This document shows, piece by piece, positions 7,632 through 16,248 of a stretch of 60,607 nt of DNA. The notes beneath the pieces are model-generated. The model ran no database searches, had not been told where the DNA came from, and saw nothing but the letters and a program-made list of their open reading frames with translations. The DNA is from JALRHH01 sp964590315 (GTDB lineage Bacteria; Patescibacteriota; Saccharimonadia; Saccharimonadales; JALRHH01). The stretch covers positions 1-60,607 of the forward strand of contig CAZPVS010000005.1 in assembly GCA_964590315.1 (NCBI GenBank), read 5' to 3'. A program made the translations under genes and the position numbers. Numbering within the stretch: position 1 is the first letter of the stretch; each line of letters begins with the position of its first letter.

Positions 7632-7720
7632 GTAGGAGAAACCCTCTATAATGTAAGCATTAGCGACTACCAGTTATCATAGCATACTGCGCTGATAAAT
7701 AGTGTCTTCTACGGAGCAGA

Positions 7721-7749
7721 TTGCATTTTTAGCTACGAATGCGTACAAT
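7721..7749 (+). promoter_or_regulatory. Promoter of tRNA-Leu(CAG)
   Basis: TTGCAT (7721-7726) and TACAAT (7744-7749) with an ideal 17-nt spacer, 18 nt before the tRNA. Confidence 0.8.
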
Positions 7750-7767
7750 ACCGGAGTTAATGAGCGC

Positions 7768-7854
7768 GCGCGAGTGGCGGAATTGGTAGACGCGCTAGTT
7801 TCAGGTACTAGTGTCAGCAATGACGTGGAGGTTCAAGTCCTCTTTCGCGCACCA
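7768..7854 (+). tRNA. tRNA-Leu (anticodon CAG)
   Basis: An 87-nt class II tRNA with encoded CCA. The acceptor is GCGCGAG/TTCGCGC (last pair G-U), the anticodon stem CTAGT/ACTAG encloses TTCAGGT (anticodon CAG), and a long variable arm is present. The acceptor, D-arm, T-arm and terminator closely match tRNA-Leu(GAG) at 5475. Confidence 0.96.
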
Positions 7855-7856
7855 AA

Positions 7857-7895
7857 ACAATATGCCGACCCATAGTGGTCGGCTTGTTGTTTTGT
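7857..7895 (+). terminator. Terminator of tRNA-Leu(CAG)
   Basis: Stem GCCGACC/GGTCGGC (7864-7883) with a T-rich tail. It separates the tRNA from the convergent peptide-binding protein gene. Unlike the other tRNA-Leu locus, no inverted T-arm follows. Confidence 0.85.
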
Positions 7896-7900
7896 ACCTC

Positions 7901-9691
7901 CTAGTGAAGGATTTTCTTGACTCGATCTTGTCGGATCATCCAGTTTTCGACGTTGGCATAACGATCAGTTGGCACATTCATGGCTGTGGGGTTAAATCCG
8001 TAAATGGTCTCGCGGGTAACGTACAGGTAGCGTGGCTGATATAAGGCGAGGGCAGGAGCATCATTACGCCATGCTTCGAGAAATGGCTTGTACTTTAGTG
8101 CGCGCAGTGAAGCATCACTTCTCGTTCGGCCACCTTCGAGTGCGCTATCAGCAGTGGGTGATTTGTATTCAGAGAAGTTAACACGGTTAGCTGCTCGTTG
8201 ATCGGCCTGCGTACTTCCCCAGTACGCGTACACATCAGGGTCTGGGCCCAGTGATATACCGTATAGCAACGCATCATAGCTGTGGGACGCGACTGTATCC
8301 TGCAGCTCGTTTTCAGGTTGCAAAAGAACTTCTACCTTTACGCCGATTTGTTGCCAGTCACGTTGCAGTTTCTGGGTTACATACGCGTACTCACTCGTGC
8401 TCTGAGAATACATGCTAAATGAAAGCTCCTTGCCCTCCTTCTGACGTATCCCATCTTTGCCAGGAAGCCATCCAGCATCCGTGAGGAGCTTGGCAGCCTG
8501 CTCTTTGTTATATGAAAGTTGTGTTATATCCGCATTATAGCCAGGGTGACTTTGCAAAAAGGGAGCTCTTGATGCAATAACTGGGAAGCCGAGACCACTT
8601 ATCAACTCTTTCTGATTTGCTGCCTGTACCAATGCCTGTCGCACTTTGATGTCACTTAATATTTGCTGGTTCGTCTTAAAGAACACCATGACCTGGGCGG
8701 TCAATGGCGTATTAAATTGCTTTACGGAAATGTCATCCTTGAAGGTATCTGGCAGCGTATCAATGCCGCTCATCGCGGTTAATTCGCGGTTTTCAAAACT
8801 TTTGAGGAGATCATCCTCACCGGTGAATGCTCGTATAACAAAACGTTGCAGTTTCGGGGCACCCCCATGATATCGTTCATTCGGGACCAACCCGATACGT
8901 GTTTGTCGATCATCTATGGCCGTGCCGCTCAGCTCAATAACACTCCACTTAAACGGACCAGCGCCCACGGGAGCAGCTGTATTAAATCGTATAGCACGCA
9001 TCTGTGCGGGTGGTATATCACCGAGCAAGTGCTCTGGCACAATGCCATTCGTTAATGAATGAGGGAACGATGCAAGAATATTGGGTAGCGAGAATACGAC
9101 AGTCCTGTCATTTTGCTTGGTTATTCGGATACCCTGCCAGCTGGCGAACAATGGTGATTTTGCGTCGGGATTCTGAATAGTTTGATAACTAAATACGACG
9201 TCTTGGGCGGTCAACGGCGTACCGTCCTGCCATTGTAGATTTGGTCGCAGTGTCACTGTATAGTTTTTTTCAGTTGTATCAACTGACCACTTTTCTGCCA
9301 AGTCACCCACGAGCTTATTGTCTGAGTTGTATTTGAAGAGCCCAGCAAATACCAATTGTGAGACCGCATTGTCTACAGGACCGGTCGCGAACAGCGGATT
9401 AGCATTCGTAAATGTTCCTAAGATACCCTCTGTAAGCACTCCTCCTGGTACGGGTCGCGTTTCAGTGTAGTAGCTGCTAAGGGCTGTTGTTTGCAATATA
9501 ACCCCGCCTATGAGGAATATGAGTAACAGTATCCACGCCATTACAAAACGGCGAACATACGCCAACCGATTCAAGCGTTTAAAAAAATGCTGCTCAAGAT
9601 TTTCCTCAGCCTGATAGCCCAGATCTTCAACCTGGTTCCGACTCTTCTTGATGCGTCTCCGCCAACGCAATTTGGTTGTTCTGTTTATCAT
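7901..9691 (-). CDS. Peptide ABC-type extracellular substrate-binding protein (SBP family 5)
   Basis: A 596-residue protein with a basic cytoplasmic N-terminus, one membrane anchor (about 49-70, WILLLIFLIGGVILQTTAL) and a large extracellular domain of the oligopeptide/nickel-binding SBP_bac_5 family (for example LAEKWSVDTTEKNYTVTLRP and LQWQDGTPLTAQDVVFSYQ). It is anchored by an uncleaved helix instead of a lipobox. It probably captures peptides for import, which suits a host-dependent bacterium. No permease or ATPase genes are adjacent. It is the last gene of the run uvrC-pepP-holin-like-secG, 21 nt after secG. Confidence 0.85.
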   Translation of the reverse strand: MINRTTKLRWRRRIKKSRNQVEDLGYQAEENLEQHFFKRLNRLAYVRRFVMAWILLLIFLIGGVILQTTALSSYYTETRPVPGGVLTEGILGTFTNANPLFATGPVDNAVSQLVFAGLFKYNSDNKLVGDLAEKWSVDTTEKNYTVTLRPNLQWQDGTPLTAQDVVFSYQTIQNPDAKSPLFASWQGIRITKQNDRTVVFSLPNILASFPHSLTNGIVPEHLLGDIPPAQMRAIRFNTAAPVGAGPFKWSVIELSGTAIDDRQTRIGLVPNERYHGGAPKLQRFVIRAFTGEDDLLKSFENRELTAMSGIDTLPDTFKDDISVKQFNTPLTAQVMVFFKTNQQILSDIKVRQALVQAANQKELISGLGFPVIASRAPFLQSHPGYNADITQLSYNKEQAAKLLTDAGWLPGKDGIRQKEGKELSFSMYSQSTSEYAYVTQKLQRDWQQIGVKVEVLLQPENELQDTVASHSYDALLYGISLGPDPDVYAYWGSTQADQRAANRVNFSEYKSPTADSALEGGRTRSDASLRALKYKPFLEAWRNDAPALALYQPRYLYVTRETIYGFNPTAMNVPTDRYANVENWMIRQDRVKKILH

Positions 9692-9712
9692 GGTCAGGTG
9701 GGAGATACTTGG

Positions 9713-9928
9713 TTAAGCAACAATACCCAAAATGATAGAAGCTACAAATACAAATGCAAGGATGATTGTCAGTTGGTGCAAACTTTTGTCTGAGCCACGA
9801 CGCACGGTGTTGATTTCTCCACCGCCACCACCGAGACCAGCGCCGAGTGATGCACCTCGGGTCTGTATCAAAATTAATATAGTCAGTAAAATCATCGAAG
9901 CTATGGTGACGTAGTTATATATACTCAT
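9713..9928 (-). CDS. secG: Protein translocase subunit SecG
   Basis: A 71-residue protein with two transmembrane helices (about 5-22 and 50-70) joined by a Gly-rich loop (GAGLGGGGGE), the layout of SecG, the small accessory subunit of the SecYEG preprotein channel. It lies between the holin-like gene (25 nt upstream) and the substrate-binding protein (21 nt downstream). Confidence 0.9.
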   Translation of the reverse strand: MSIYNYVTIASMILLTILILIQTRGASLGAGLGGGGGEINTVRRGSDKSLHQLTIILAFVFVASIILGIVA

Positions 9929-9953
9929 ATTCCCCTCTCAAGGTTGTTTCAGC

Positions 9954-10316
9954 TTAATCTTCCAAAATAGTGTTCACTAAGTAGTTTACCAAGCCGATAA
10001 TCATACCCGCAAGCATTGCGGCAACAAAGTTGGTCACTTCTAGGGCCGGATACAGCCAGCTTGCTAGCAAAACCATCAACCCATTAATCACAATCATGAA
10101 TAAACCAAGGCTAAATAGTATAGCTGGCAAAGACAAAAGCACTACGATGGGCTTAATAATTCCGTTAATAACCGCCAACAAGAACCCTGCAACTATAATG
10201 GCAACGCCACTTTCGTACGATATTCGATCTCCAAGAAGGCCAGCCGCCACCCACAGACCAAGTCCGCAGACAAACCAACGAATTGCAAAACGTGTAAATG
10301 GGCCGTTGTGTTTCAT
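9954..10316 (-). CDS. Four-helix membrane protein, phage-holin-4 superfamily
   Basis: A 120-residue hydrophobic protein with four predicted helices and the motif VINGIIKPIVVLLSLPAIL, typical of the Phage_holin_4_2 family of chromosomal membrane proteins. Despite the family name, there is no phage context and its role is unknown. It lies 16 nt after pepP and 25 nt before secG, so it is probably part of one operon. Confidence 0.8.
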   Translation of the reverse strand: MKHNGPFTRFAIRWFVCGLGLWVAAGLLGDRISYESGVAIIVAGFLLAVINGIIKPIVVLLSLPAILFSLGLFMIVINGLMVLLASWLYPALEVTNFVAAMLAGMIIGLVNYLVNTILED

Positions 10317-10332
10317 GTTCTTCTCTTGTGTC

Positions 10333-11562
10333 TTATTCTAGCACGCGCGGCAACGCTGCTGATAAATTTTGTCGACCGTCTTCACTAATGACAATATTGT
10401 CTTCTATACGAATGCCGATGCCCTCTTCGGGGATGTAGATACCAGGCTCCACTGTCAACACCATGCCCGCTTCCAGGGGACGTTCATAATCCGCGGCATC
10501 ATGGACATCCAGGCCCAGGAAGTGCGATGTAGCATGCGGATAATACTGACGGACGGTATTGTGATCAATCGATTTTATCAAGCCCAGTTCACGAAGTTTT
10601 TCACCCATGTACTGCATAACCGCTTCCTCGTAGTCACGCAATATAGTACCGATCTTCAGTGATTCCATTGCGTAATCTTGAACTGCACAAACTGCTTCAT
10701 ATACCTGCCGCTGCCGCTTGGTCGCTTCACCAACAGCGTACGTACGGGTGATATCTGCCGCATAGTGAGACACTTCTGCCCCTACATCAAGGAGTAGCAA
10801 CTGGCCGGTTGTGATTGAACTATCATTCTGTACGTAGTGCAGCGTGCACGCATTCGCCCCGGCGGCAACTATCGGCTCATAGGCATGGTGTGCATTCTGT
10901 GAGCGAAATGCTGCCGTCAGCGCGCCCTCAATCTCATACTCATATGCAAATGATGCCCACCCCTTCTTCCTGAGCCGTTCAATCGTCGTTACCGTCAAAT
11001 CGATTGCTTGCTGAATATACTGCATTTCATCGGGTTGCTTGATCATTCGCATTCGTGTCACGTGGGGACGCAAATCAAGCAAGTCTATCGCTGTATTGCA
11101 GGCTTTGATTTGTTGTATCAGCCGTGCGCGAGCAGGATTAGTGAACATGCCATGTTGCTCAATATACCGTGGTGAGGCAGCCAGTGTTGCTACGTGCTTA
11201 ACCCGCTTAATACGACTACCGAGTTGTTTCCAACCCTCCTTGTGCATCAGTACCTGTTCAATGCCTGATATACGCATCAATTCTTCGTGCTCAATTGCCC
11301 CATCAAATGTGGCTCGACTCTGATCACGCTCAGGGACAATAAGATATTCCCGAGCTTTGTCCATCACCAAGACAACGTCGGGCTGATCAATTCCCGTTAA
11401 GTACCAGAAGGTACTATCCTGACGAAATGGATAAGTAACATCACTATTACGCTGCAAGAGCCCGTTAGCGGTGATAATGATTGGGGCCGTACCGGTAAAC
11501 AAGTCGCGAAGACGGTCCCGATTGGCCTTAAAAAAATCTGCAGGAAGTAAAGTATTCATCAC
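10333..11562 (-). CDS. pepP: Xaa-Pro aminopeptidase (M24B)
   Basis: A 409-residue two-domain metallopeptidase. The N-terminal creatinase-like domain (1-170) carries NSDVTYPFRQDSTFWYLTG. The catalytic pita-bread domain keeps the dinuclear metal ligands in LLLDVGAEVSHYAADITRTY (two Asp), HFLGLDVHD (His), TVEPGIY (Glu) and GIRIEDN (Glu). It removes N-terminal residues preceding proline and fits peptide utilisation together with the nearby peptide-binding protein. It follows uvrC by 17 nt. Confidence 0.9.
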   Translation of the reverse strand: MMNTLLPADFFKANRDRLRDLFTGTAPIIITANGLLQRNSDVTYPFRQDSTFWYLTGIDQPDVVLVMDKAREYLIVPERDQSRATFDGAIEHEELMRISGIEQVLMHKEGWKQLGSRIKRVKHVATLAASPRYIEQHGMFTNPARARLIQQIKACNTAIDLLDLRPHVTRMRMIKQPDEMQYIQQAIDLTVTTIERLRKKGWASFAYEYEIEGALTAAFRSQNAHHAYEPIVAAGANACTLHYVQNDSSITTGQLLLLDVGAEVSHYAADITRTYAVGEATKRQRQVYEAVCAVQDYAMESLKIGTILRDYEEAVMQYMGEKLRELGLIKSIDHNTVRQYYPHATSHFLGLDVHDAADYERPLEAGMVLTVEPGIYIPEEGIGIRIEDNIVISEDGRQNLSAALPRVLE

Positions 11563-11579
11563 AAAAATCTAGTATACCA

Positions 11580-13100
11580 CTACTGACCGTCGGACGTATG
11601 CTGCTTGCGGTAGCTCCTCAGGTATTGTCGCAGTATAATCGCTTTCTTCTCCCCAACAAGCTTAATAAGTTCTATATCCCGGGCTTGCACCACCCCCCTG
11701 ACGCTGCCAAAAGTCTTGAGCAGTTTTCGTCTTGTTTCTGGGCCGATGGTGGGTATATCGTCAAGTAGACTACTCGTTTGGCGCTTGGTTTTTAGTACAG
11801 AGTGGTAACTGACCGCAAAACGGTGGGATTCATCACGAATACGCTGCAGTAGTTTGATAAGATTCGTGTTGTGCGGCAGATTGAGGAGCGCAAAATCATC
11901 AGTCTGATCCATAAACCCTCCTAGTTTTTGCAACAATGTCGCATTAATAACAACCTGTGATTTGTCCATGCTAACAACGATTTGCTCTTCGCGCTTGGCG
12001 AGTCCAATAAAAGGAATGGCACCACAACCTGCAGCATCGCGCGCTTGAATCGCAGCATCGAGTTGCCCCTTACCCCCATCGATCAACACCAGGTCCGGCT
12101 TACCCCAGGACTTTATATTCTTCTCTGCGAAACGACGCTTTATCGTCTCGTTCATATTATAGAAATCATTATTCTGATTAATCTTTGTCTTAAATTTACG
12201 ATACTGCCCCTTGTCACTCACGCCGTTGGTAAAGACTACCATACTCGCCACAACATCTGTTCCCTGCATATGACTAATATCATATCCCTCTATTCGTCGT
12301 GGATAATGGGGCAGCGAAAGGAGTTCAACAAGCTCGGTGAGCGCATGATCCTTGCTGATATCGAGAAATTCCTTGTCACTAAAAATTACCTGCTGTCCGA
12401 GGCGTTGCAAGGCAAATATCTGATTCCGTACTTTAGCTGCTGCTTCAAATTGCGACGTTTTCGCATAGTGTTTCATTTCACGTTCTAGCTGACGAATAAT
12501 ACTCGTACGTTTGCCCTCAATCACCGCCATTAGCTTCCGTAGGTTTGCACGATAATCTTCAATACTTGTCTTGCCCTCTTCAAGTCCGGGATCAAGTCCC
12601 AAATGATAGTACAGTGATGTCCGTTTTTGATGCGGTGAACGTTTAACTGCATAAGGGAAAATCTTTCGTAAGTACTTGAGTGCTTTGCGTACTGACAAGG
12701 TGCTGAGGTATGGCCCAAAGTAGCGCGCCCCATCGTCGAGAGGCCGTCTCGTGGTCGTAACCGTCGGATAATCACTATCGATATCAATCCTGATGTAGCT
12801 CATCGACTTGTCGTCACGAAGCAAGATGTTGTATCTCGGCATGTAGCGCCGAATCATCTCTGCCTCCAGGAAAAGCGCCTCCAGTTCGCTTTCGACCACC
12901 ATCCAGTCAGTATCGGCTATCTCAGCTACCAAGGCTTCCGTTTTGGGATCGCGTGCGCGTGATTTCTGAAAGTATTGTCGGACCCGGTTATTCAGCCTTG
13001 CTGCTTTTCCGACATAGATAATCTGACCCTTGGCATCCTTGTGAAAATAAACGCCCGGCTCTTTGGGCAACTCTTTAAGCTTGTTCGGAAAAGTTGTCAC
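11580..13100 (-). CDS. uvrC: Excinuclease ABC subunit C
   Basis: UvrC makes both incisions in nucleotide excision repair. The 506-residue protein has the GIY-YIG nuclease domain (GVYFHKDAKGQIIYVGKAARL, residues ~16-36, then the Arg of NNRVRQYF and the metal-binding Glu in EALFLEAEMI), the UVR motif (FEAAAKVRNQIFALQ), the RNase H-like nuclease domain (GYDISHMQGTDVVASMVVF, DLVLIDGGKGQL) and one C-terminal helix-hairpin-helix region (DDIPTIGPETRRKLLKTFGS). It is about 100 residues shorter than E. coli UvrC but no catalytic part is missing. The start is GTG. UvrA is encoded 3 kb away; UvrB is not in the window. Confidence 0.95.
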   Translation of the reverse strand: MTTFPNKLKELPKEPGVYFHKDAKGQIIYVGKAARLNNRVRQYFQKSRARDPKTEALVAEIADTDWMVVESELEALFLEAEMIRRYMPRYNILLRDDKSMSYIRIDIDSDYPTVTTTRRPLDDGARYFGPYLSTLSVRKALKYLRKIFPYAVKRSPHQKRTSLYYHLGLDPGLEEGKTSIEDYRANLRKLMAVIEGKRTSIIRQLEREMKHYAKTSQFEAAAKVRNQIFALQRLGQQVIFSDKEFLDISKDHALTELVELLSLPHYPRRIEGYDISHMQGTDVVASMVVFTNGVSDKGQYRKFKTKINQNNDFYNMNETIKRRFAEKNIKSWGKPDLVLIDGGKGQLDAAIQARDAAGCGAIPFIGLAKREEQIVVSMDKSQVVINATLLQKLGGFMDQTDDFALLNLPHNTNLIKLLQRIRDESHRFAVSYHSVLKTKRQTSSLLDDIPTIGPETRRKLLKTFGSVRGVVQARDIELIKLVGEKKAIILRQYLRSYRKQHTSDGQ

Positions 13101-13174
13101 GTATCTATTATAGCTCTCAGCTTAGGTTCTTCGTACTTCTCCAGACAATGAATAGAAATTCTATACTATTGTAA

Positions 13175-14071
13175 TTAAGCACTGGTAGTTGCGCGAAGTT
13201 TTTCATCACACTCCACGCCACAAGCGACCTGGCCGTTATTACAATTTTCACAAACAAGTGCCAGGTTGTTACATGGCATAAATGTACAGTTTTCATAATT
13301 ACTTGTCTTGGATTTACAGTGCGTACACGTGCCGATGTCTTTAGCGTCATCGCTGAATTTCAAGCTCATCCGGTCATCAAATACGTACAGTGAACCTTCC
13401 CATAACCCCTCGTCTTTGTACTTTTCGCCATATTTTACGATACCACCATCAACTTGATACACCTCGGTAAAGCCGCGGTTTTTCATAAGACTGCTTAGAA
13501 TCTCGCAACGAATACCACCCGTACAGTAAGTCACGACTGGCTTGTCCTTGATGTCATTGTATTTGTCGCTGTCCAGTTCGCGAATAAAGTCCTTGGTTGT
13601 CCGCGTTTCTGGCACAACTGCGTTCTTGAATCGACCCACCGCTGCCTCATATGCGTTACGCCCATCAAAGAATACGACATCCTCACCACGCTCCTTCACG
13701 AGTTTGTGTACCGCCTCAGGGCTCAGGTGCTTGCCCCCATTAACGACACCGTTTTCATCTACTTTGACCTCATCAGGCACTCCGAATGTGACGATTTCTT
13801 TGCGTACCTTGATACTCAGACGAGGGAAATGATCCCGACTGCCGTCAGACCATTTGAACTGAGTTCCTTTAAACAAGCTGTACGCTTTTGTCTCTTTGGC
13901 ATATGCCTTGAGGTCTTCGATATCACCGCCCACCGTGCCATTAATACCGTGCGTTGAAATGAGAATACGTCCCTTAAGGTTCAAGCGCTCACAGAGTGCT
14001 TTTTGCCAGAGTTTCACTGCCTCAGGGTCACTGAGGGGGGAAAATTTGTAATAGAGTAAGATTTTTTGCAT
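13175..14071 (-). CDS. trhO: tRNA uridine(34) hydroxylase / rhodanese-family protein TrhO
   Basis: A 298-residue YceA/TrhO-type protein. The N-terminal ferredoxin-like domain (GRILISTHGINGTVGG) is followed by a rhodanese domain with active-site Cys in VTYCTGGIRCE (about residue 182) and a Cys-rich C-terminus (CTHCKSKTSNYENC ... CENC) likely to bind metal. TrhO performs oxygen-dependent hydroxylation of U34 in tRNAs on the way to 5-carboxymethoxyuridine or 5-methoxyuridine. It needs oxygen, which hints at at least microaerobic life. It stands alone, 74 nt upstream of uvrC. Confidence 0.88.
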   Translation of the reverse strand: MQKILLYYKFSPLSDPEAVKLWQKALCERLNLKGRILISTHGINGTVGGDIEDLKAYAKETKAYSLFKGTQFKWSDGSRDHFPRLSIKVRKEIVTFGVPDEVKVDENGVVNGGKHLSPEAVHKLVKERGEDVVFFDGRNAYEAAVGRFKNAVVPETRTTKDFIRELDSDKYNDIKDKPVVTYCTGGIRCEILSSLMKNRGFTEVYQVDGGIVKYGEKYKDEGLWEGSLYVFDDRMSLKFSDDAKDIGTCTHCKSKTSNYENCTFMPCNNLALVCENCNNGQVACGVECDEKLRATTSA

Positions 14072-14144
14072 CCACCACAGTATATCACACCCCTGTTGGT
14101 ATATGTTTTGACAGATGTAATATAATTGTAAGTAACACTACACT

Positions 14145-14172
14145 AAAAAAGCAGCCACTAGGGCTGCTCTTT
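14145..14172 (-). terminator. Terminator of rplY
   Basis: Stem GCAGCC...GGCTGC at 14151-14167 followed on the minus strand by six T. Confidence 0.85.
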
Positions 14173-14191
14173 TATATCACCAACGATGAAG

Positions 14192-14872
14192 TTAGGCTTT
14201 TGGTTCTTCTGGCTTTTCTTCTGTAGCAGCTTCTTCTGCGGTTTCTGCCTCAGGCTTGCCCGCATCTTCTGCTAATGCTTCTGCAGCGGCATTCGCCTCA
14301 GCAATTTGATCCTTCGGCATTTCTACCATTGCGATTTGTTGGTCTGGCTCAGTCAGAAGGGTGACGCCCTTAGGGATTACAAGATCAGCAACGGTAATAC
14401 TATCGCCGACTGCTGCAAGACCACTTGGGTCAACGACGAGCTGGTCTGGCAGATCACGAGGTAATGCCTTCACCTGAACCGTGTCGAGTTGCTGGAGCAC
14501 CATAAGACTGACTCTCTCAGCAGGAATTTCTACACCTTCCTTAAATACCACAGGTACTTCAGTTTCAACTTCTTCGTTCTGTTTGATTGCCTGGAATACC
14601 ACGTGACGAACGCGGTGCTTCGTCGGCTCGAAATCAACATCCTTAATAAGGGCAAGGTGCTTTTTGCCATCAACGGTCAGGTCGACAGGAGTATGCTTGC
14701 CTGCTTGATGGAATACCTTTGTCATGGCAGCAAAGTCACCCATAACGTGGATTGACTGCTTACCATGGTCGTGGACAACAGCGGGCACCAGTCCTTCTTT
14801 GCGCAACTCTGCTAGGCGCTTGCGAACAATGGTACGTTCTTGTAATTCTAGTGAAACTTTGTCACTGGTCAT
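14192..14872 (-). CDS. rplY: 50S ribosomal protein L25/Ctc
   Basis: A 226-residue two-domain bL25 (Ctc type). The N-terminal 5S rRNA-binding domain has RLAELRKEGLVPAVVH; the C-terminal beta domain of the TL5/Ctc family covers about 95-185; a low-complexity acidic Ala/Glu tail makes up the last ~35 residues. It is monocistronic with its own terminator and diverges from dedA. Its ATG is preceded by an AGGAGG-like site at 14876-14882. Confidence 0.93.
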   Translation of the reverse strand: MTSDKVSLELQERTIVRKRLAELRKEGLVPAVVHDHGKQSIHVMGDFAAMTKVFHQAGKHTPVDLTVDGKKHLALIKDVDFEPTKHRVRHVVFQAIKQNEEVETEVPVVFKEGVEIPAERVSLMVLQQLDTVQVKALPRDLPDQLVVDPSGLAAVGDSITVADLVIPKGVTLLTEPDQQIAMVEMPKDQIAEANAAAEALAEDAGKPEAETAEEAATEEKPEEPKA

Positions 14873-15012
14873 AAATCCTCCTTAGTCGTGCGGAATATAG
14901 TACAGTCATTATACCATTTTCTCCTCTGTTTGCGGCCCGTTCTGCCTATTTTGTACATAATCAATGGAGTAATGTCAGCCGTCTGGATATGCAGAAATGG
15001 GCGAAATAAAGG

Positions 15013-15018
15013 TATAAT
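15013..15018 (+). promoter_or_regulatory. -10 box for dedA (leaderless mRNA)
   Basis: TATAAT ends 6 nt before the GTG start at 15025, so transcription should begin at or next to the start codon. No Shine-Dalgarno is visible. Confidence 0.6.
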
Positions 15019-15024
15019 GCGGGG

Positions 15025-15699
15025 GTGATTCCTGGATTTGAGCTTATTGAATTTATCAAGATTGCCGGCATTATCGGTGTCGCTGCGATTATTTTTGCGG
15101 AGAGTGGCCTGCTCATTGGGTTCTTCCTACCCGGTGATAGCCTGTTATTTACGACAGGATTTCTCACCTACGCGGGTATTTTGCCGCTCAATATTCATCT
15201 TGTAGTTTTTATTCTCTTTATCGCTGCAATAGCAGGTGATAATGTAGGCTACACCTTTGGCCGTCGGGCAGGACCTCGTGTGTTTTCTAAGCCGGATGCC
15301 CGCTTGTTTAAGCAAGAATACGTATCAAAAGCACAAGCATTTTATGACAACCATGGTGGCAAAACCGTCATTATTGCCCGTTTTATACCTATTGTGCGTA
15401 CATTTGCCCCTATTCTAGCCGGCGTAGGCAAAATGCCATACCGTACCTTTGTACTCTATAACATTGTGGGGGGGCTCTTATGGGCAGCTGGGATTACGTA
15501 CGCAGGATACTTTCTCGGTGCATGGTTTGAGCATATGGGATGGGAGATTGATCACATCTTATTGCCGATTATTGCAACCATTATTCTACTATCCGTACTG
15601 CCACCCGCCATCCATGTCTTTAAGGATAAGTCTCGTCGGGCAGCGGTCATTAACGGTACCAAGCGCGAATTGCGTGCACTCTTCAGTAAGCGCGGATAG
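15025..15699 (+). CDS. DedA/VTT-family membrane protein
   Basis: A 224-residue polytopic protein with the family landmarks FAESGLLIGFFLPGDSLLF (residues ~27-45), GDNVGYTFGRRAGPRVF and ARFIPIVRTFAPILAGVGKM (including the Arg of the conserved F-x-R-x-x-P region). DedA proteins act in membrane homeostasis, several as undecaprenyl-phosphate or phospholipid flippases. The GTG start coincides with the predicted transcription start. It converges on the downstream gene at 15703. Confidence 0.9.
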   Translation: MIPGFELIEFIKIAGIIGVAAIIFAESGLLIGFFLPGDSLLFTTGFLTYAGILPLNIHLVVFILFIAAIAGDNVGYTFGRRAGPRVFSKPDARLFKQEYVSKAQAFYDNHGGKTVIIARFIPIVRTFAPILAGVGKMPYRTFVLYNIVGGLLWAAGITYAGYFLGAWFEHMGWEIDHILLPIIATIILLSVLPPAIHVFKDKSRRAAVINGTKRELRALFSKRG

Positions 15700-15702
15700 G
15701 AC

Positions 15703-16248
15703 TTATTCCGGTAGATAGCCAGGTGCAAGTCGATTACCGCACAAAAACCTGCCGAGCGTACGGTGTCGTCGTCTGTCGGATGTATACTTCCAGAATCCTT
15801 CGAGTAAATCTGTATCGAAAAATGGATTTTGTAAGTGTGCTAGGTGTTCGTTCTTGGCAGACCACCACCGCTCTTCGGCTACCCGTTTCATTGCAAGCGG
15901 TCCAACAATTGTGGTCAGATAGTTCTGCTGAACAGTGATTTCTCCCTGTGCTGCAGCAGCTTCATACTGACGGGTCGCTTTTGTCTCCTGAATGCTGCGT
16001 TTGAAGGTGAGAATCAGCTGTTGCAGCAACAGTTCCTTATGTTCTTGTGGTGTAATGGTTTCCCACTTGGCATAATCCCGTGCAGTCACGGACGGGTCAT
16101 AATCCAATCGTTTCTGTGTCTGCCGATAATCATCCGGAAACTCCGCGGCATGCAATATCCATACATAGCCGAAATATGCGAGTGATGAGCCGGCGGCATG
16201 AGCCGCAATCTCATCCCCCAGGCTGAGACGTGCCTCAGGATTACTCAT
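15703..16248 (-). CDS. Conserved protein of unknown function coupled to uvrA
   Basis: A 181-residue protein, mostly helical, rich in Gln, Arg and aromatic residues, with no signal peptide or known motif. Its start overlaps the uvrA stop by 4 nt (ATGA type), so it is translationally coupled to uvrA. A role beside DNA repair is only inferred from this coupling. Segment EERWWSAKNEHLAHLQNPFF is distinctive and could be used in a profile search. Confidence 0.7.
   Translation of the reverse strand: MSNPEARLSLGDEIAAHAAGSSLAYFGYVWILHAAEFPDDYRQTQKRLDYDPSVTARDYAKWETITPQEHKELLLQQLILTFKRSIQETKATRQYEAAAAQGEITVQQNYLTTIVGPLAMKRVAEERWWSAKNEHLAHLQNPFFDTDLLEGFWKYTSDRRRHRTLGRFLCGNRLAPGYLPE

Noticed and set aside
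9954..10316. Prophage lysis gene
   Set aside because: The holin-like protein belongs to a family common on chromosomes and lies in a house-keeping operon without phage genes.
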